A stretch of 64,000 nucleotides of DNA from JBEKCD01 sp050015055 (lineage in GTDB: Archaea > Thermoproteota > Bathyarchaeia > Bathyarchaeales > Bathycorpusculaceae), in NCBI GenBank assembly GCA_050015055.1, contig JBEKCD010000004.1, positions 102,666-166,665 of the forward strand. Direction: 5' to 3'. The position numbers and the translations under genes were made by a program. The notes under the pieces are model-generated. The model saw nothing but the letters and a program-made list of their open reading frames with translations. It ran no database searches and was not told the DNA's origin. Position 1 is the first letter of the stretch. Each line of letters starts with the position of its first letter. Positions 8,738 through 17,938 of the stretch are shown here, piece by piece.

Positions 8738-8823
8738 ACATCAGAAACGTACGTTCTTGACAGAAAGGATAATAGAGCACTTCAAGCGCAAATTATTCAT
8801 TCATAGTCACGGACGGCTGACTG

Positions 8824-10824
8824 ATGACCAGAATTGGCGTGTACGTTTGCCACTGCGGCCTTAACATCGCCGGAGTCGTTGACGTGGAAAAGGTTGCTGA
8901 ATACGCCAAGACTTTGCCGGACGTCGTCGTATCCGAGCATTATACTTACATGTGTTCTGAACCTGGACAACGCATGATTCAGGAGGGTATAAGGAACAAA
9001 AAGCTTGACAGGATAGTCATCGCAACGTGCTCGCCTCGAATGCACGAAGAAACGTTCCGGAGAGCAGTTGCGGAAGCTGGACTTAACCCATATCTGACAG
9101 AAATAGTCAATCTGCGAGAGCAAGTTTCTTGGGCGCACACTCATGAACCTGAAAAGGCGACGGAAAAAGCTAGAGCGCTTGTTAGGATGGGAGTGGCCCG
9201 CTCTCGACTCTTAGAACCGCTTGAAAAACGCAGAGTGAGCGTTGAGAAAAGCGTCTTGGTTGTGGGCGGAGGAATCGCGGGCATACAGGCCTCGTTGGAC
9301 CTTGCTAATGCAGGGTTTCCTGTCTACCTTGTAGAGAAAGCTCCAAGCATCGGCGGACGCATGGCACAGCTGGACAAAACCTTCCCAACTCTCGATTGCA
9401 GCGCGTGCATACTGACGCCTAAAATGGTCGATGTAGCCAAAAATCCGAACATCACAATGCTGACAAACGCTGAGGTCACCGACGTGAAGGGCTTTGTCGG
9501 CAACTACGAAGCTACAATCCTCAAGAAGCCGAGATACGTGGACGAAAAAAGATGTGTGGGCTGTGAACTGTGCGCGCAAGTGTGCCCAGTCAAAGTTCCA
9601 GACAGGTTTAACGAAAACTTGACACAAAAGCGTGCTATATTCATCTACTCGACGCATGCCGTGCCCAATATCGCCATAATCAACCCGGACCACTGCATCA
9701 GACTGAAGTACAACAAGGGCGTTTGCGGCAAGTGCCAAGAGGCATGCGAAGCCAAAGCCATAAACTTCGAGCAGCAACCTGAAACATTCCAGGTCAAAGT
9801 CGGCGGCGTGGTCTTGGCCGTGGGTTCCGAGGTTTTCAACGCGTTACAAATGGCGGAACTCGGTTATGGACGCTTCAAGAACGTGATTTCGAACATCGAG
9901 TTTGAAAGGATTTCAGACGCGTCTGGACCGACAGGAGGCAAAATTCTCTCTCCGAAGAATGGTAAAACACCCAAGACAGTTGTTTTCATCCAGTGTGTGG
10001 GCTCTCGAGACAAGCGTTTCCACGAGTACTGTTGCCGAGTCGGCTGCATGGTAACTCTGAAACAAGCGATTCTGGCGAGAGAGAAAATCCATGAAAACGT
10101 GAAGATATACGTCTGTTACATCGACATGCGAGCCTTCGGCAAGGGCTACGACGAGTTCTACACACGCGCAAGGAACATGGACATAGACTTTGTAGCAGGC
10201 TTACCCTCTGAGATCCACGAGTCGCCAGACGGTTCACTCTACTTCGACGTCTACGACAAGGGAACAAACAAACTCTTGCAGATACGCACAGACCTAGTTG
10301 TCCTTGGAACAGGACTTGTCCCGAACAAAGATCTAGCAGACATCAGCGCACTGCTTCACGCTTCAAGGAGCGCAGACGGTTTTCTGTTGGAGGCACATCC
10401 GAAACTGAAACCACTCGAAAGCGCCGTGGCAGGCGTCTTTCTGGCAGGAGCATGTCAGGGACCAAAGGACATACCGGACACGGTAGCGCAGGCAAGCGGA
10501 GCCGCCGCGAAAGCCTTGGACCTGCTCTCACACGGTGAGATTGAGCTTGAACCCCTAAAAGCCACAGTCGACGAAGACTTGTGCAGCGGATGCAAAATTT
10601 GTACGTCAATTTGCCCATTCCTGGCAATAGAAATGAAAACTGATATCACCGAAGGAAAAGAGAGAACTAGAGCGGAGATTATCGAAGCCGTGTGTCAAGG
10701 TTGCGGTCTTTGTAGTTCAGCATGTCCGACCGGAGCCATCAAGATACAGCAATACAGCAACAAACAAGTCATGACCCAGGTTGAGGCAGCCTTGGCTGAG
10801 ACCTGCGCGGAAGGAGGAAAATGA
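8824..10824 (+). CDS. hdrA: Heterodisulfide reductase-like subunit A (HdrA)
   Basis: FAD iron-sulfur subunit, 666 aa, the electron-bifurcating core of cytosolic Hdr complexes. Order of parts: N-terminal cysteines CHCG, CSEPG and CSPRMHEE; FAD fold VVGGGIAGIQASLDLANAG; the HdrA-specific TLDCSACILTPKMVDV; a ferredoxin insert CVGCELCAQVCP; then C-terminal clusters CSGCKICTSICP and CQGCGLCSSACP. ATG start. The stop lies 1 bp before hdrC. No MvhD, hydrogenase or formate dehydrogenase partner is in the window. All cluster positions are Cys; I see no in-frame TGA selenocysteine. Confidence 0.95.
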   Translation: MTRIGVYVCHCGLNIAGVVDVEKVAEYAKTLPDVVVSEHYTYMCSEPGQRMIQEGIRNKKLDRIVIATCSPRMHEETFRRAVAEAGLNPYLTEIVNLREQVSWAHTHEPEKATEKARALVRMGVARSRLLEPLEKRRVSVEKSVLVVGGGIAGIQASLDLANAGFPVYLVEKAPSIGGRMAQLDKTFPTLDCSACILTPKMVDVAKNPNITMLTNAEVTDVKGFVGNYEATILKKPRYVDEKRCVGCELCAQVCPVKVPDRFNENLTQKRAIFIYSTHAVPNIAIINPDHCIRLKYNKGVCGKCQEACEAKAINFEQQPETFQVKVGGVVLAVGSEVFNALQMAELGYGRFKNVISNIEFERISDASGPTGGKILSPKNGKTPKTVVFIQCVGSRDKRFHEYCCRVGCMVTLKQAILAREKIHENVKIYVCYIDMRAFGKGYDEFYTRARNMDIDFVAGLPSEIHESPDGSLYFDVYDKGTNKLLQIRTDLVVLGTGLVPNKDLADISALLHASRSADGFLLEAHPKLKPLESAVAGVFLAGACQGPKDIPDTVAQASGAAAKALDLLSHGEIELEPLKATVDEDLCSGCKICTSICPFLAIEMKTDITEGKERTRAEIIEAVCQGCGLCSSACPTGAIKIQQYSNKQVMTQVEAALAETCAEGGK

Positions 10825-10825
10825 T

Positions 10826-11341
10826 GTGGGCCTCTCCGATTTGATGTCGATGGCTAAACCCAACATCGAAGCTCGGGACAAAATCCTAGCCAGGATTGGC
10901 GGGAAAGAACTCGTGAACTGTTTTCAGTGCATAAAATGCACGAGCGGATGCACCGCTTTGAAGCTTCTGGAACTGAAGCCACATGAAATAATAAAACTCG
11001 TGAACCTGGGTTTCGTTGACGAACTGCCTTCTTCGGACATAATTTGGACGTGTGTAACCTGCCTGAAATGTGTACAGAGGTGCCCCCAGAAAGCCTCGCC
11101 CTACCACGTGATAATAGCTCTGAGAAACCTTGCTGTTGAAAAGGAAGCAAAGGTGCCAGAGGGGTATTTGAAGGCAGTTTCACAGATACTGGAAACCGGA
11201 CAGGTGGACACCTACCAGAAAATCGTGACTAGGAAGATGGAGACTGTTGACCGTGAATGCCTGAAACTGCCCAAGATTTGCACGCCGAAAGAAAGCTTTC
11301 AGGTTGTCTTCATGAAGGCAATGGAGGAAAAGACAGCTTGA
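10826..11341 (+). CDS. hdrC: Heterodisulfide reductase-like subunit C (HdrC)
   Basis: Electron-transfer subunit with two 4Fe-4S clusters linking HdrA to HdrB. Cluster motifs are CFQCIKCTSGC and CVTCLKCVQRCP. The frame is open upstream into hdrA, but GTG 10826 sits 8 bp after AAGGAGG and one base after the hdrA stop, giving 171 aa. The gene overlaps or abuts hdrB, so the order A-C-B forms one operon. Confidence 0.93.
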   Translation: MGLSDLMSMAKPNIEARDKILARIGGKELVNCFQCIKCTSGCTALKLLELKPHEIIKLVNLGFVDELPSSDIIWTCVTCLKCVQRCPQKASPYHVIIALRNLAVEKEAKVPEGYLKAVSQILETGQVDTYQKIVTRKMETVDRECLKLPKICTPKESFQVVFMKAMEEKTA

Positions 11342-11343
11342 AG

Positions 11344-12213
11344 ATGGCGGTTTTCTGGGGTTGCTGCATACTAACAAGCCAGTACGCCTACGAGATGTCG
11401 CTCCGTCAAGTTCTACCAAAGTTTGACATCGAACTGGTTGATCTCCCTGAGGCCATCTGCTGCGGCGATCCTATCAAAAGCATCAACGACTTCTCGGCCA
11501 ACTATCTTGCAGCAAGGGCCCTATCCTTGGCAAACTTGACGGGATTGGAGAACCTGCTCGTTCCGTGCAACCGCTGCCACTTCACAATCTCAGAAGCAAA
11601 GAAAACAATACATAACAACACCAAGATGGGTCAAAAAATCGTGGGTTTGCTGAATGAGGAAGGCTTGGAGTATAGCGCGAACACCAAGATGTGGCACACT
11701 ATCGATCTTTTACACGATTATGTTGGGCTCAAAAGAATCAAGAAAGCCGTGATCAAACCTCTTGAAGGTTTGAAAGTGGCGAGCCACGTCGGCTGCCAGA
11801 TCATCCGTTACACCGACCTTGGAAGGGTTGACGATGCTGAAGCCCCGAAGAAACTGGACGAGTTGATAAATGCTTTGGGCGCGGAGGCCGTCGACTACCC
11901 TGAGAAACTCGACTGTTGTGGGGCAGCTCTGACACGAAGCCACCCTGACTCTGCGCTTTCGCTCGCAGGCTCGAAACTGAAAGCTGTGCAGAGTCTCCCG
12001 GCGGACGGAATGGTCGTCTCCTGCCCAGAATGTCAATTAATGTTTGATGCGAAGCAGAAGGAGGCGGGAACAACTGTCGGAGCAAAGCTCAATGTTCCAG
12101 TGGTCTATTACACGCAGCTGCTCGGTCTGGCCCTAGGTATCGACGAGAAGAAGCTTGGCTTGGAATTGAACCAAAGCCCCGTAGACCAACTTCAGGCCAA
12201 GATTTGCATCTAG
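11344..12213 (+). CDS. hdrB: Heterodisulfide reductase-like subunit B (HdrB)
   Basis: Catalytic subunit with two CCG domains, 289 aa. The cysteine-rich motifs are ICCGDP with PCNRCH, and DCCGAAL with SCPECQ; in methanogens these bind two non-cubane 4Fe-4S clusters that reduce a disulfide. The family start is MAVFWGCC at ATG 11344. A TTG at 11338 overlaps the hdrC stop and is better spaced from GGAGG (11323-11327), so it may be the true start. The natural substrate outside methanogens is unknown. Confidence 0.93.
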   Translation: MAVFWGCCILTSQYAYEMSLRQVLPKFDIELVDLPEAICCGDPIKSINDFSANYLAARALSLANLTGLENLLVPCNRCHFTISEAKKTIHNNTKMGQKIVGLLNEEGLEYSANTKMWHTIDLLHDYVGLKRIKKAVIKPLEGLKVASHVGCQIIRYTDLGRVDDAEAPKKLDELINALGAEAVDYPEKLDCCGAALTRSHPDSALSLAGSKLKAVQSLPADGMVVSCPECQLMFDAKQKEAGTTVGAKLNVPVVYYTQLLGLALGIDEKKLGLELNQSPVDQLQAKICI

Positions 12214-12225
12214 ACGCCCAAACAA

Positions 12226-12235
12226 CTTTTATGCC
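12226..12235 (+). promoter_or_regulatory. TATA-like element for acyl-CoA dehydrogenase
   Basis: CTTTTATGCC lies about 40 bp before ATG 12271 and just after the hdrB stop, suggesting a separate promoter for the dehydrogenase. Confidence 0.4.
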
Positions 12236-12270
12236 AGTAGCTCCAAACTCCTTTCTAAAAGGTGGACAAC

Positions 12271-13488
12271 ATGGTAGATTTCAGTTTCACAGACGAACAG
12301 GAGCTTTTCCGCAAGGCCGTGCGTGAATGGTGCGAGAAGAACCTGCCGATGGAAAAAATCAGGGAAATGGATACTCAGGGCCGGATTCCGCAGGAACTGC
12401 TTCGAAGCATGGGTGAAATGGGACTGCTCATCATGACCGCCCCACAGGAACACGGTGGAGCTGGCACAGACTGGGTTACGGCTTGCATTGCCGCGGAGGA
12501 ACTGGGCTACGCGGACGTAAGCATCGCGTTGCCTGTGCTTTGGCTTGTAGAGTCATCGTGGGGCTACGTTGTTGACAGATACGCCAGCGAACAAGTGCGT
12601 GAAGCGGTAATTCGGAAGGCGATAAGAGGCGACGCATTCATAGGAATAGGCTCGACAGAAGCTGGAGGAGGTTCAGACGTTGCAGGCTTCAAATCAACGG
12701 CGAAAAAGCAGGGAAATGACTGGGTTCTCAACGGCGAAAAGACTTACATCAGCGGCACTGAAGAAGCAAAGAAGCTGGGCGGAGGCTACTTCGTCGTTGC
12801 ACGAAGCTCACCCGCACCTCCAGAAGCTTCACACCGTGGAATGACCGGTTTCTACGTTCCGATGAACGCGCCGGGAGTTGAAATCAACAAACGGTACGAA
12901 GACATGGGCAGAATGGCAATCTCGACCGGCGGCTTCTTGATGAAAAACGTCAAGGTGCCAGACTCGTACAGGCTGGGAGAAGTAGACAAGGGTTTCTACT
13001 TGACGATGGAAGGTTTCGACACTGCGCGCATATTGATATCGGCCGTGTGCACGGGTGCAGCGAGACGTGCCCTGGACATCGGAATTGAGTACGTGAAAGC
13101 AAGGAAAGCCTTCGGAAGGCCTATCGGCAAATTCCAAGGCATACAGTTTGAGATGGCAGACGACTGGGCACATTTGGAAGCTTTAAGATCATTGACTTTC
13201 CGCACTGCATGGATGATAGATATGCGCTACAAAGAGAACAAGTTCACGCCGCTCGAAGTGACTAAGTTGATCGCTGCGTGCAAACTCCTCGCCCCGCATC
13301 TAGCTTTTGACATCTACAAGCACGCAATGATTTGGCTCGGAGCCTACGGATACACGAAAGAGTGCCCGTTAGAGATGGGTCTGCGAGGCGTAATGTCCTA
13401 CTGCGTGGGCGCTGAGGGAGCGACCAACATTCAAAGAACAGTCATAGCCAGAGAATTACTCGGCAAAGACTTCATAGCCTACAAGTAG
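12271..13488 (+). CDS. Acyl-CoA dehydrogenase
   Basis: FAD enzyme of 405 aa oxidising an acyl-CoA to the enoyl-CoA and passing electrons to an electron-transfer flavoprotein. It has the N-terminal helical DEQELFRKAVREWCEKNLP, the flavin-binding loop IGSTEAGGGSDV, and C-terminal GAEGATNIQRTVIARELLG, where the Glu aligns with the usual catalytic base before the NIQR segment. ATG 12271 is 6 bp after GGTGG; the GTG at 12262 is less likely. It stands between hdrACB and convergent etfBA, the expected redox partners. Acyl chain length is not readable. Confidence 0.94.
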   Translation: MVDFSFTDEQELFRKAVREWCEKNLPMEKIREMDTQGRIPQELLRSMGEMGLLIMTAPQEHGGAGTDWVTACIAAEELGYADVSIALPVLWLVESSWGYVVDRYASEQVREAVIRKAIRGDAFIGIGSTEAGGGSDVAGFKSTAKKQGNDWVLNGEKTYISGTEEAKKLGGGYFVVARSSPAPPEASHRGMTGFYVPMNAPGVEINKRYEDMGRMAISTGGFLMKNVKVPDSYRLGEVDKGFYLTMEGFDTARILISAVCTGAARRALDIGIEYVKARKAFGRPIGKFQGIQFEMADDWAHLEALRSLTFRTAWMIDMRYKENKFTPLEVTKLIAACKLLAPHLAFDIYKHAMIWLGAYGYTKECPLEMGLRGVMSYCVGAEGATNIQRTVIARELLGKDFIAYK

Positions 13489-13532
13489 GCTAACTTCCCG
13501 CCTTTATTCAAACTATGCTAAACAGGAAAGAA

Positions 13533-14507
13533 CTATTGGAGATGTTTTTTCAGGGCTTCTTTCAGCGCCGGTAGAACTTCGTACATGTTGCCAACGACTC
13601 CGTAGTCCGCTATTTCGAATATTGGTGCTTCTGGATCTTTGTTGATGGCCACTATTACTTTGGCATCGCGTATTCCAGCCACGTGCTGGATGACCCCTGA
13701 AACTCCTGAGGCTATGTATAGCTTGGGTTTGACCTTGTGTCCTGAAAGCCCGATCCATTCTGAGAACCATTTCCTGTCTTCTACCAATGGTCTTGAGCAA
13801 CCCACTTGGCCGCCCAGAACCTCTGCCAACTCCTTCAACAATGTAATGTCGTCTTTTTTTTCTAAACCTCTTCCACAGCTGACTATCACTTCAGCTTCTT
13901 CAACCCTTTCGCTGGAAGTTTCAAGCGGTTTTCTCTCGATAACCTCAACTTTCGGCAGTTCAATCTTAACGTCTACTTCCACAACTTCCCCTTTGCGCTC
14001 TTGAGGGGTTGCCTTTTCAAATGCCCGTGCGGGTATGGTCACTATCTGCGGCTTTGACTTGAAAGCCACCTTTGCCACGGCGTTTCCGCCGTAGGTTATC
14101 CTTTCGCCGATCAGCCTTCTGTCTTCGTTAACGCTAAGCTTGATGCAGTCAGGGACGCATCCGGCGTCAAGACGCGTCGCCAGTCTTGCAGCGAGAGGCT
14201 TTCCGTTTCTGGTCGATCCAACCATCAGGATTTCAGGGCGATATCGTACTGCCAGATTGTGCAAAACGCTCAGGTAGGGTTCGGTTTGGAAACGCTTCAA
14301 GGCAGGGTTGTCAACGAGAAAAACCTTATCTGCCCCGTATTTTATCAGATCATTTGCTTTCTTTTGCGCGTCATTTTCAAACTGTACAGCTGCAAGCTCC
14401 GTCTGCAATTTGTCTGCTAGCTCTCTAGCTCTTCCAAGCATTTCAAGGGTAAGGTCGTAGGCTTCTGAAAAGACGCAGATTCCACTGTGTTCGCTCACGA
14501 TGCTCAC
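13533..14507 (-). CDS. etfA: Electron transfer flavoprotein alpha subunit
   Basis: Carries the FAD that accepts electrons from acyl-CoA dehydrogenase; 324 aa. The C-terminal FAD domain is clear: SRPLVEDRKWFSEWIGLSGH, then KLYIASGVSGVIQHVAGI and INKDPEAPIFEIADYGVVG. The start GTG overlaps the etfB stop (GTGA); a second GTG nine bases later has a better spaced GGAAGG. Second gene of the etfBA operon. Sequence alone does not show whether this EtfAB bifurcates electrons. Confidence 0.94.
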   Translation of the reverse strand: MSIVSEHSGICVFSEAYDLTLEMLGRARELADKLQTELAAVQFENDAQKKANDLIKYGADKVFLVDNPALKRFQTEPYLSVLHNLAVRYRPEILMVGSTRNGKPLAARLATRLDAGCVPDCIKLSVNEDRRLIGERITYGGNAVAKVAFKSKPQIVTIPARAFEKATPQERKGEVVEVDVKIELPKVEVIERKPLETSSERVEEAEVIVSCGRGLEKKDDITLLKELAEVLGGQVGCSRPLVEDRKWFSEWIGLSGHKVKPKLYIASGVSGVIQHVAGIRDAKVIVAINKDPEAPIFEIADYGVVGNMYEVLPALKEALKKHLQ

Positions 14508-15292
14508 CTTCCGACAACTCCTTCTTGAATTAACGCCTTAGCCAGTTTTTCTGCTATTTCCTGCATTGTTTCACCCTTGATGATTATCTTTTTTCTCTCC
14601 ATTTTGGGCGCCAAGACTTCCAGCACTTCAATCTTCGAGGTGATTTTTTCCTTCTGCACATCAATGTCTGTCAGTGTCCACTTGACTATTTCTTTCTTGG
14701 AGGCCTTCATTATCATCATGAGAGAAGGAATTCTCGGCTGATTTATCTCCCTCGTCACGGTTACGAGGGCAGGCATTTTCGCCTTCATAGTCTCGCTTGA
14801 GTCTTCAAGCGCTCTCTCCGCAACGATTGTGTCGCCTTCCACCGAAAGCTTCCTGACCGAGCTCATCTGGGGCAAACTTAGAAGTTCGGTCAACCTTGAA
14901 CCCACGAGTCCAGAAAAACTGTCCAGAGAAGCATCACCGCCGAGAATCAGGTCAAATTCTCCGATTTTCCTCACTGCTTGAGCCAGAATGTAAGCAGTGC
15001 CCGATGTGTCCACTGCCTGAACCGCAGGATCATTGACAAAGTAAGCCTTGTCGGCCCCCATTGCTAGAGCTTCGCGCAGAACTGCCTTAGCATCCTCTGA
15101 GTCGACAGTCAAGGTGAATATTTCAATCCCGCCGAGTTTCTCCTTGATCCTTATCGCCTCTTCCAAGGCGTTTTTGTCAAAATCGCTGATTTTTCTGGGC
15201 GCACCAGCGGTGATCAACTGTCTCGTCGCAGGATCGACCTTCAGTTGTGAGACATCGACCGCCTGTTTTAGGCAGACAATCACGCGTTTCAA
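14504..15292 (-). CDS. etfB: Electron transfer flavoprotein beta subunit
   Basis: Partner of EtfA binding AMP or a second flavin. Family start KRVIVCLKQAVDVSQLKVDP and the loop LTVDSEDAKAVLREALAMGADKAY are recognisable, as is the beta-subunit signature region VTREINQPRIPSLMMIMKA. The preferred start is TTG 15292, 8 bp after AGAGG, giving 262 aa; another TTG lies at 15301. A T-rich element near 15350 is a likely promoter. The spacer 15302-15541 shows nothing else I can support. Confidence 0.93.
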   Translation of the reverse strand: MKRVIVCLKQAVDVSQLKVDPATRQLITAGAPRKISDFDKNALEEAIRIKEKLGGIEIFTLTVDSEDAKAVLREALAMGADKAYFVNDPAVQAVDTSGTAYILAQAVRKIGEFDLILGGDASLDSFSGLVGSRLTELLSLPQMSSVRKLSVEGDTIVAERALEDSSETMKAKMPALVTVTREINQPRIPSLMMIMKASKKEIVKWTLTDIDVQKEKITSKIEVLEVLAPKMERKKIIIKGETMQEIAEKLAKALIQEGVVGR

Positions 15293-15541
15293 ATCATTCA
15301 ACCTCTTGCAGTTGGCCTGAATTGAAAACTAGAAACCTGACATACGCGATAAAAAAGTTTCGCCTCGCAAGCCGTGATTTAACACACTGCGCCCTTCAAC
15401 AGGAAAAACCCTTACTCAAGGTTTGCTCATCAATTTCAACCTGGCGGCTCGGAGGCACTCTGTGAGGAACAGATGTTCGTTTCGACCTGGCGCTCGCCAT
15501 CTCATCTATTTCCGAGCTGGTGTTCGCAAAAGTCAGACCGA

Positions 15542-16693
15542 TTAAAGAGGGACGAGTTTGCTCTGAGCTGCTGCCAACCCTGCCCCAAGGCTGAACTTGT
15601 AACCCAGATGCGTCAACGTTGTTTCTATTACTCCTATGGTTGAAAGTACATCGTTTTCGTCCACGTTCCCCATGTGGCCGATTCTGAAACCTTTGCCCTT
15701 TATCGGTCCGATTGTCGAAGCGACCACTACTCCGCGCTTTCGCATTTCACTCCTGAATGACATGTCCTCGATGTTCTCAGGGTAGTAGGCAACTGTGAGA
15801 GTGTCTGCGGTGCATTTCCTGTCAGTCACGAGTTTGATGTTCAGAGCCTCAATCGCAGCTCGGATAGCTTCAGCTATGATGTGATGCCTCCTGAACCTCG
15901 GTTCCAGTCCCTCAGCAAGGATTGCTTTCAACGATTCAGAAAGAGCGTAGATCATGTTAACAGGTGGTGTGGCGAAATACTTTGCTGGGTCCCTCATTAT
16001 GGGCAACCAGTTTTTGAGGTCGCCGTACCACAGTCCTACGGGAGTCTTTCTGTTTTCGAGAAGGTTGAGGACTCTGTCGCTTATTGAAAGCAGGGCCAAA
16101 CCCGGCGGGAGCCCTATGCATTTTTGAGATCCGCTTACGCAGGCGTCTATGTTCCAGTCGTCAACTCGAACTTCCATTCCTCCTAAGGAGCAAACTGTGT
16201 CAACAACGTAGAATGCATCGCTATTTTCCTTCACAATTTGACCTATTTCTCTTATCGGATTGGTTACTCCTGTGGAAGTGTCCACGTGAGTAACTGTGAC
16301 TGCCTTGTAGTCGTCTTCCTTCAGAGCTGCTTTGACTTGATCCGGTTCCACGCGTTTGCCCCATGGTGCCTCAAGAGTTTTGCATGCGGCTCCATGAGCC
16401 TTCGAGATTTTTACGAAGTAGTCGCCGAAATATCCGGTCACTGCGTTCAGGATCTTGTCGCCGGGTTCTATTATGTTTGCAACGCCAATTTCCAATGCCA
16501 AGGTTCCAGATCCAGCAATAACGAAGGCTTCGCGTTTGGTCATGAACACTTTTTTTAGGTTCTCAAGCGCTTCTTTGAAGGCTTCAACAAATTGTGGATC
16601 CGTGTGGGCCAGAGTGGGTCTACCTAAGGCACGGAGAACCATTGGATCCACGTTTGTTGGACCTGGAATCATGAGAAGCTTTCTTTCACTCAT
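15542..16693 (-). CDS. Class V aminotransferase (alanine/serine-glyoxylate type)
   Basis: PLP enzyme of 383 aa. The start MSERKLLMIPGPTNVDP, the glycine loop AGSGTLALE, and the PLP lysine in SGSQKCIGLPPGLA are all typical of alanine-glyoxylate and serine-glyoxylate aminotransferases. It would move an amino group to glyoxylate or pyruvate. It lies 80 bp downstream of the Xaa-Pro peptidase on the same strand, so the two may be co-expressed. The D-2-hydroxyacid dehydrogenase at the window start could act on the same glyoxylate/hydroxypyruvate pool. Confidence 0.92.
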   Translation of the reverse strand: MSERKLLMIPGPTNVDPMVLRALGRPTLAHTDPQFVEAFKEALENLKKVFMTKREAFVIAGSGTLALEIGVANIIEPGDKILNAVTGYFGDYFVKISKAHGAACKTLEAPWGKRVEPDQVKAALKEDDYKAVTVTHVDTSTGVTNPIREIGQIVKENSDAFYVVDTVCSLGGMEVRVDDWNIDACVSGSQKCIGLPPGLALLSISDRVLNLLENRKTPVGLWYGDLKNWLPIMRDPAKYFATPPVNMIYALSESLKAILAEGLEPRFRRHHIIAEAIRAAIEALNIKLVTDRKCTADTLTVAYYPENIEDMSFRSEMRKRGVVVASTIGPIKGKGFRIGHMGNVDENDVLSTIGVIETTLTHLGYKFSLGAGLAAAQSKLVPL

Positions 16694-16776
16694 CAAGACT
16701 CACGACTCAGTTAATACTTGCGCAAACATAGCGCGCAACAGATATTCACACGTGTTCTCATGCTGCGTTAACATCG

Positions 16777-17874
16777 CTAGACAACCACCAGCTCCTTTGA
16801 TACGCGACTCAGCATTCTTCCCTTGGTCTGTGAAACAGCCATGTTATCTTCGATTCTGACGCCAAACTTTTCGAAGAAGTATATTCCTGGCTCGATGGTA
16901 AACGCCATACCGGGCTTCAGCCTTGTTTTGTTGCCTTGAACGATGTATGGTTCTTCATGCACCTCTAAACCTATCCCGTGACCTGTTCGATGAGTGAAGT
17001 ACTTGCCGTACCCTGCGTTCTCTATTACCTTTCTTGCGGCGGCGTCAACTTCTTCAGCTTTGACGCTCGGCCTCACACATTTAATAGCAGTTTCCTGGGC
17101 TTGGGCCACAACATCGTAGATTTCTTTCTCTTTTTTTGTCGCTTCTCCGACGAATATTGTTCGAGTGAGGTCACCATAATATCCTTCATAGACTGCTCCC
17201 ACATCCATCAACACGACGTCTTTTTCACTCACTTTCCTGTTCGATGTTTCCCCGTGAGGAAGGGCTGAATTTGCCCCTGAAAGCACTAAGCAAAAAGGAA
17301 CGCTTTCCCCGCCGTTTTCTTTTATCGTTCGCTCTATTTGGCTAGAAATCGCCAATTCAGTTACTCCGGGCTTCGTGAACTCTATTCCCGCTTTAATTCC
17401 CTCAGCAACGATGTCTGCGGCCTTTTCTATCATTCCCAGTTCTTGTTCGGATTTTATGCATCTGAGTTGACTGAAAAGGTCTGAAGTGTCTTCCGTCCTT
17501 ATTCTTGAGGATGTGGTCACCAACATCCGGTAGAACTTGAAGGGCAGAGTACCTTCAATCCCAAACGTGGCTTTCTCCAGTTTCAGCTCTTTTACCACTT
17601 TATTGAGCAGAAGTGCTGGACTCTCCGAGTCAGAGTAGCTCATGATTTCTTTGAGAGGGAACCTCTTCGCCTTTGTCTCCTCAAGCCTCGGAACTATCAC
17701 TATTGGAACGCCCACCTCAACTGGAATAACTATTCCAGCGAACCGCTCTATAGCCAGCGTTGAAAAGCCGGCCAAATATCTCATGTTCCTTTCAGAGGTG
17801 ACAAGAAAGGCGTCGATTCCGACCTTCTTGCCTTCTTTCTTCAAAGCTTCTATTCTTTCCTCGAATACCGTCAT
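16777..17874 (-). CDS. Xaa-Pro aminopeptidase/dipeptidase (prolidase family, M24)
   Basis: Metallopeptidase that cleaves bonds next to proline, 365 aa. N-terminal creatinase-like domain (ERIEALKKEGKKVGIDAFLV), then the pita-bread catalytic domain. Five metal ligands are visible: both Asp of LMDVGAVYEGYYGDLTRT, His in RTGHGIGLEVHE, Glu in FTIEPGIY and Glu in VRIEDNM. ATG 17874 is preferred over the upstream TTG; the TATA box at 17905 would give an almost leaderless mRNA. Neighbouring HypD and a dipeptide importer suggest breakdown of proline- and hydroxyproline-containing peptides. Confidence 0.94.
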   Translation of the reverse strand: MTVFEERIEALKKEGKKVGIDAFLVTSERNMRYLAGFSTLAIERFAGIVIPVEVGVPIVIVPRLEETKAKRFPLKEIMSYSDSESPALLLNKVVKELKLEKATFGIEGTLPFKFYRMLVTTSSRIRTEDTSDLFSQLRCIKSEQELGMIEKAADIVAEGIKAGIEFTKPGVTELAISSQIERTIKENGGESVPFCLVLSGANSALPHGETSNRKVSEKDVVLMDVGAVYEGYYGDLTRTIFVGEATKKEKEIYDVVAQAQETAIKCVRPSVKAEEVDAAARKVIENAGYGKYFTHRTGHGIGLEVHEEPYIVQGNKTRLKPGMAFTIEPGIYFFEKFGVRIEDNMAVSQTKGRMLSRVSKELVVV

Positions 17875-17904
17875 ACTTCTCAACTTCGAAACTTATTTCT
17901 AGAC

Positions 17905-17912
17905 AATATATT
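17905..17912 (-). promoter_or_regulatory. TATA box for the Xaa-Pro peptidase
   Basis: The self-complementary AATATATT lies 31 bp before ATG 17874. A second AATATATT copy is at 17922-17929, next to the GC box at 17931. Confidence 0.55.
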
Positions 17913-17930
17913 CTCGTCAGGAATATATTA

Positions 17931-17938
17931 GCGCGCGC
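17931..17938. repeat. GCGCGC box at the edge of the aconitase-X fragment
   Basis: GCGCGCGC inside TTAGCGCGCGCTAG. Protein similarity of the adjacent fragment begins almost exactly here. Confidence 0.7.

Noticed and set aside
8824..10824. Selenocysteine in HdrA
   Set aside because: All cluster positions are ordinary cysteine codons and no internal TGA is present.
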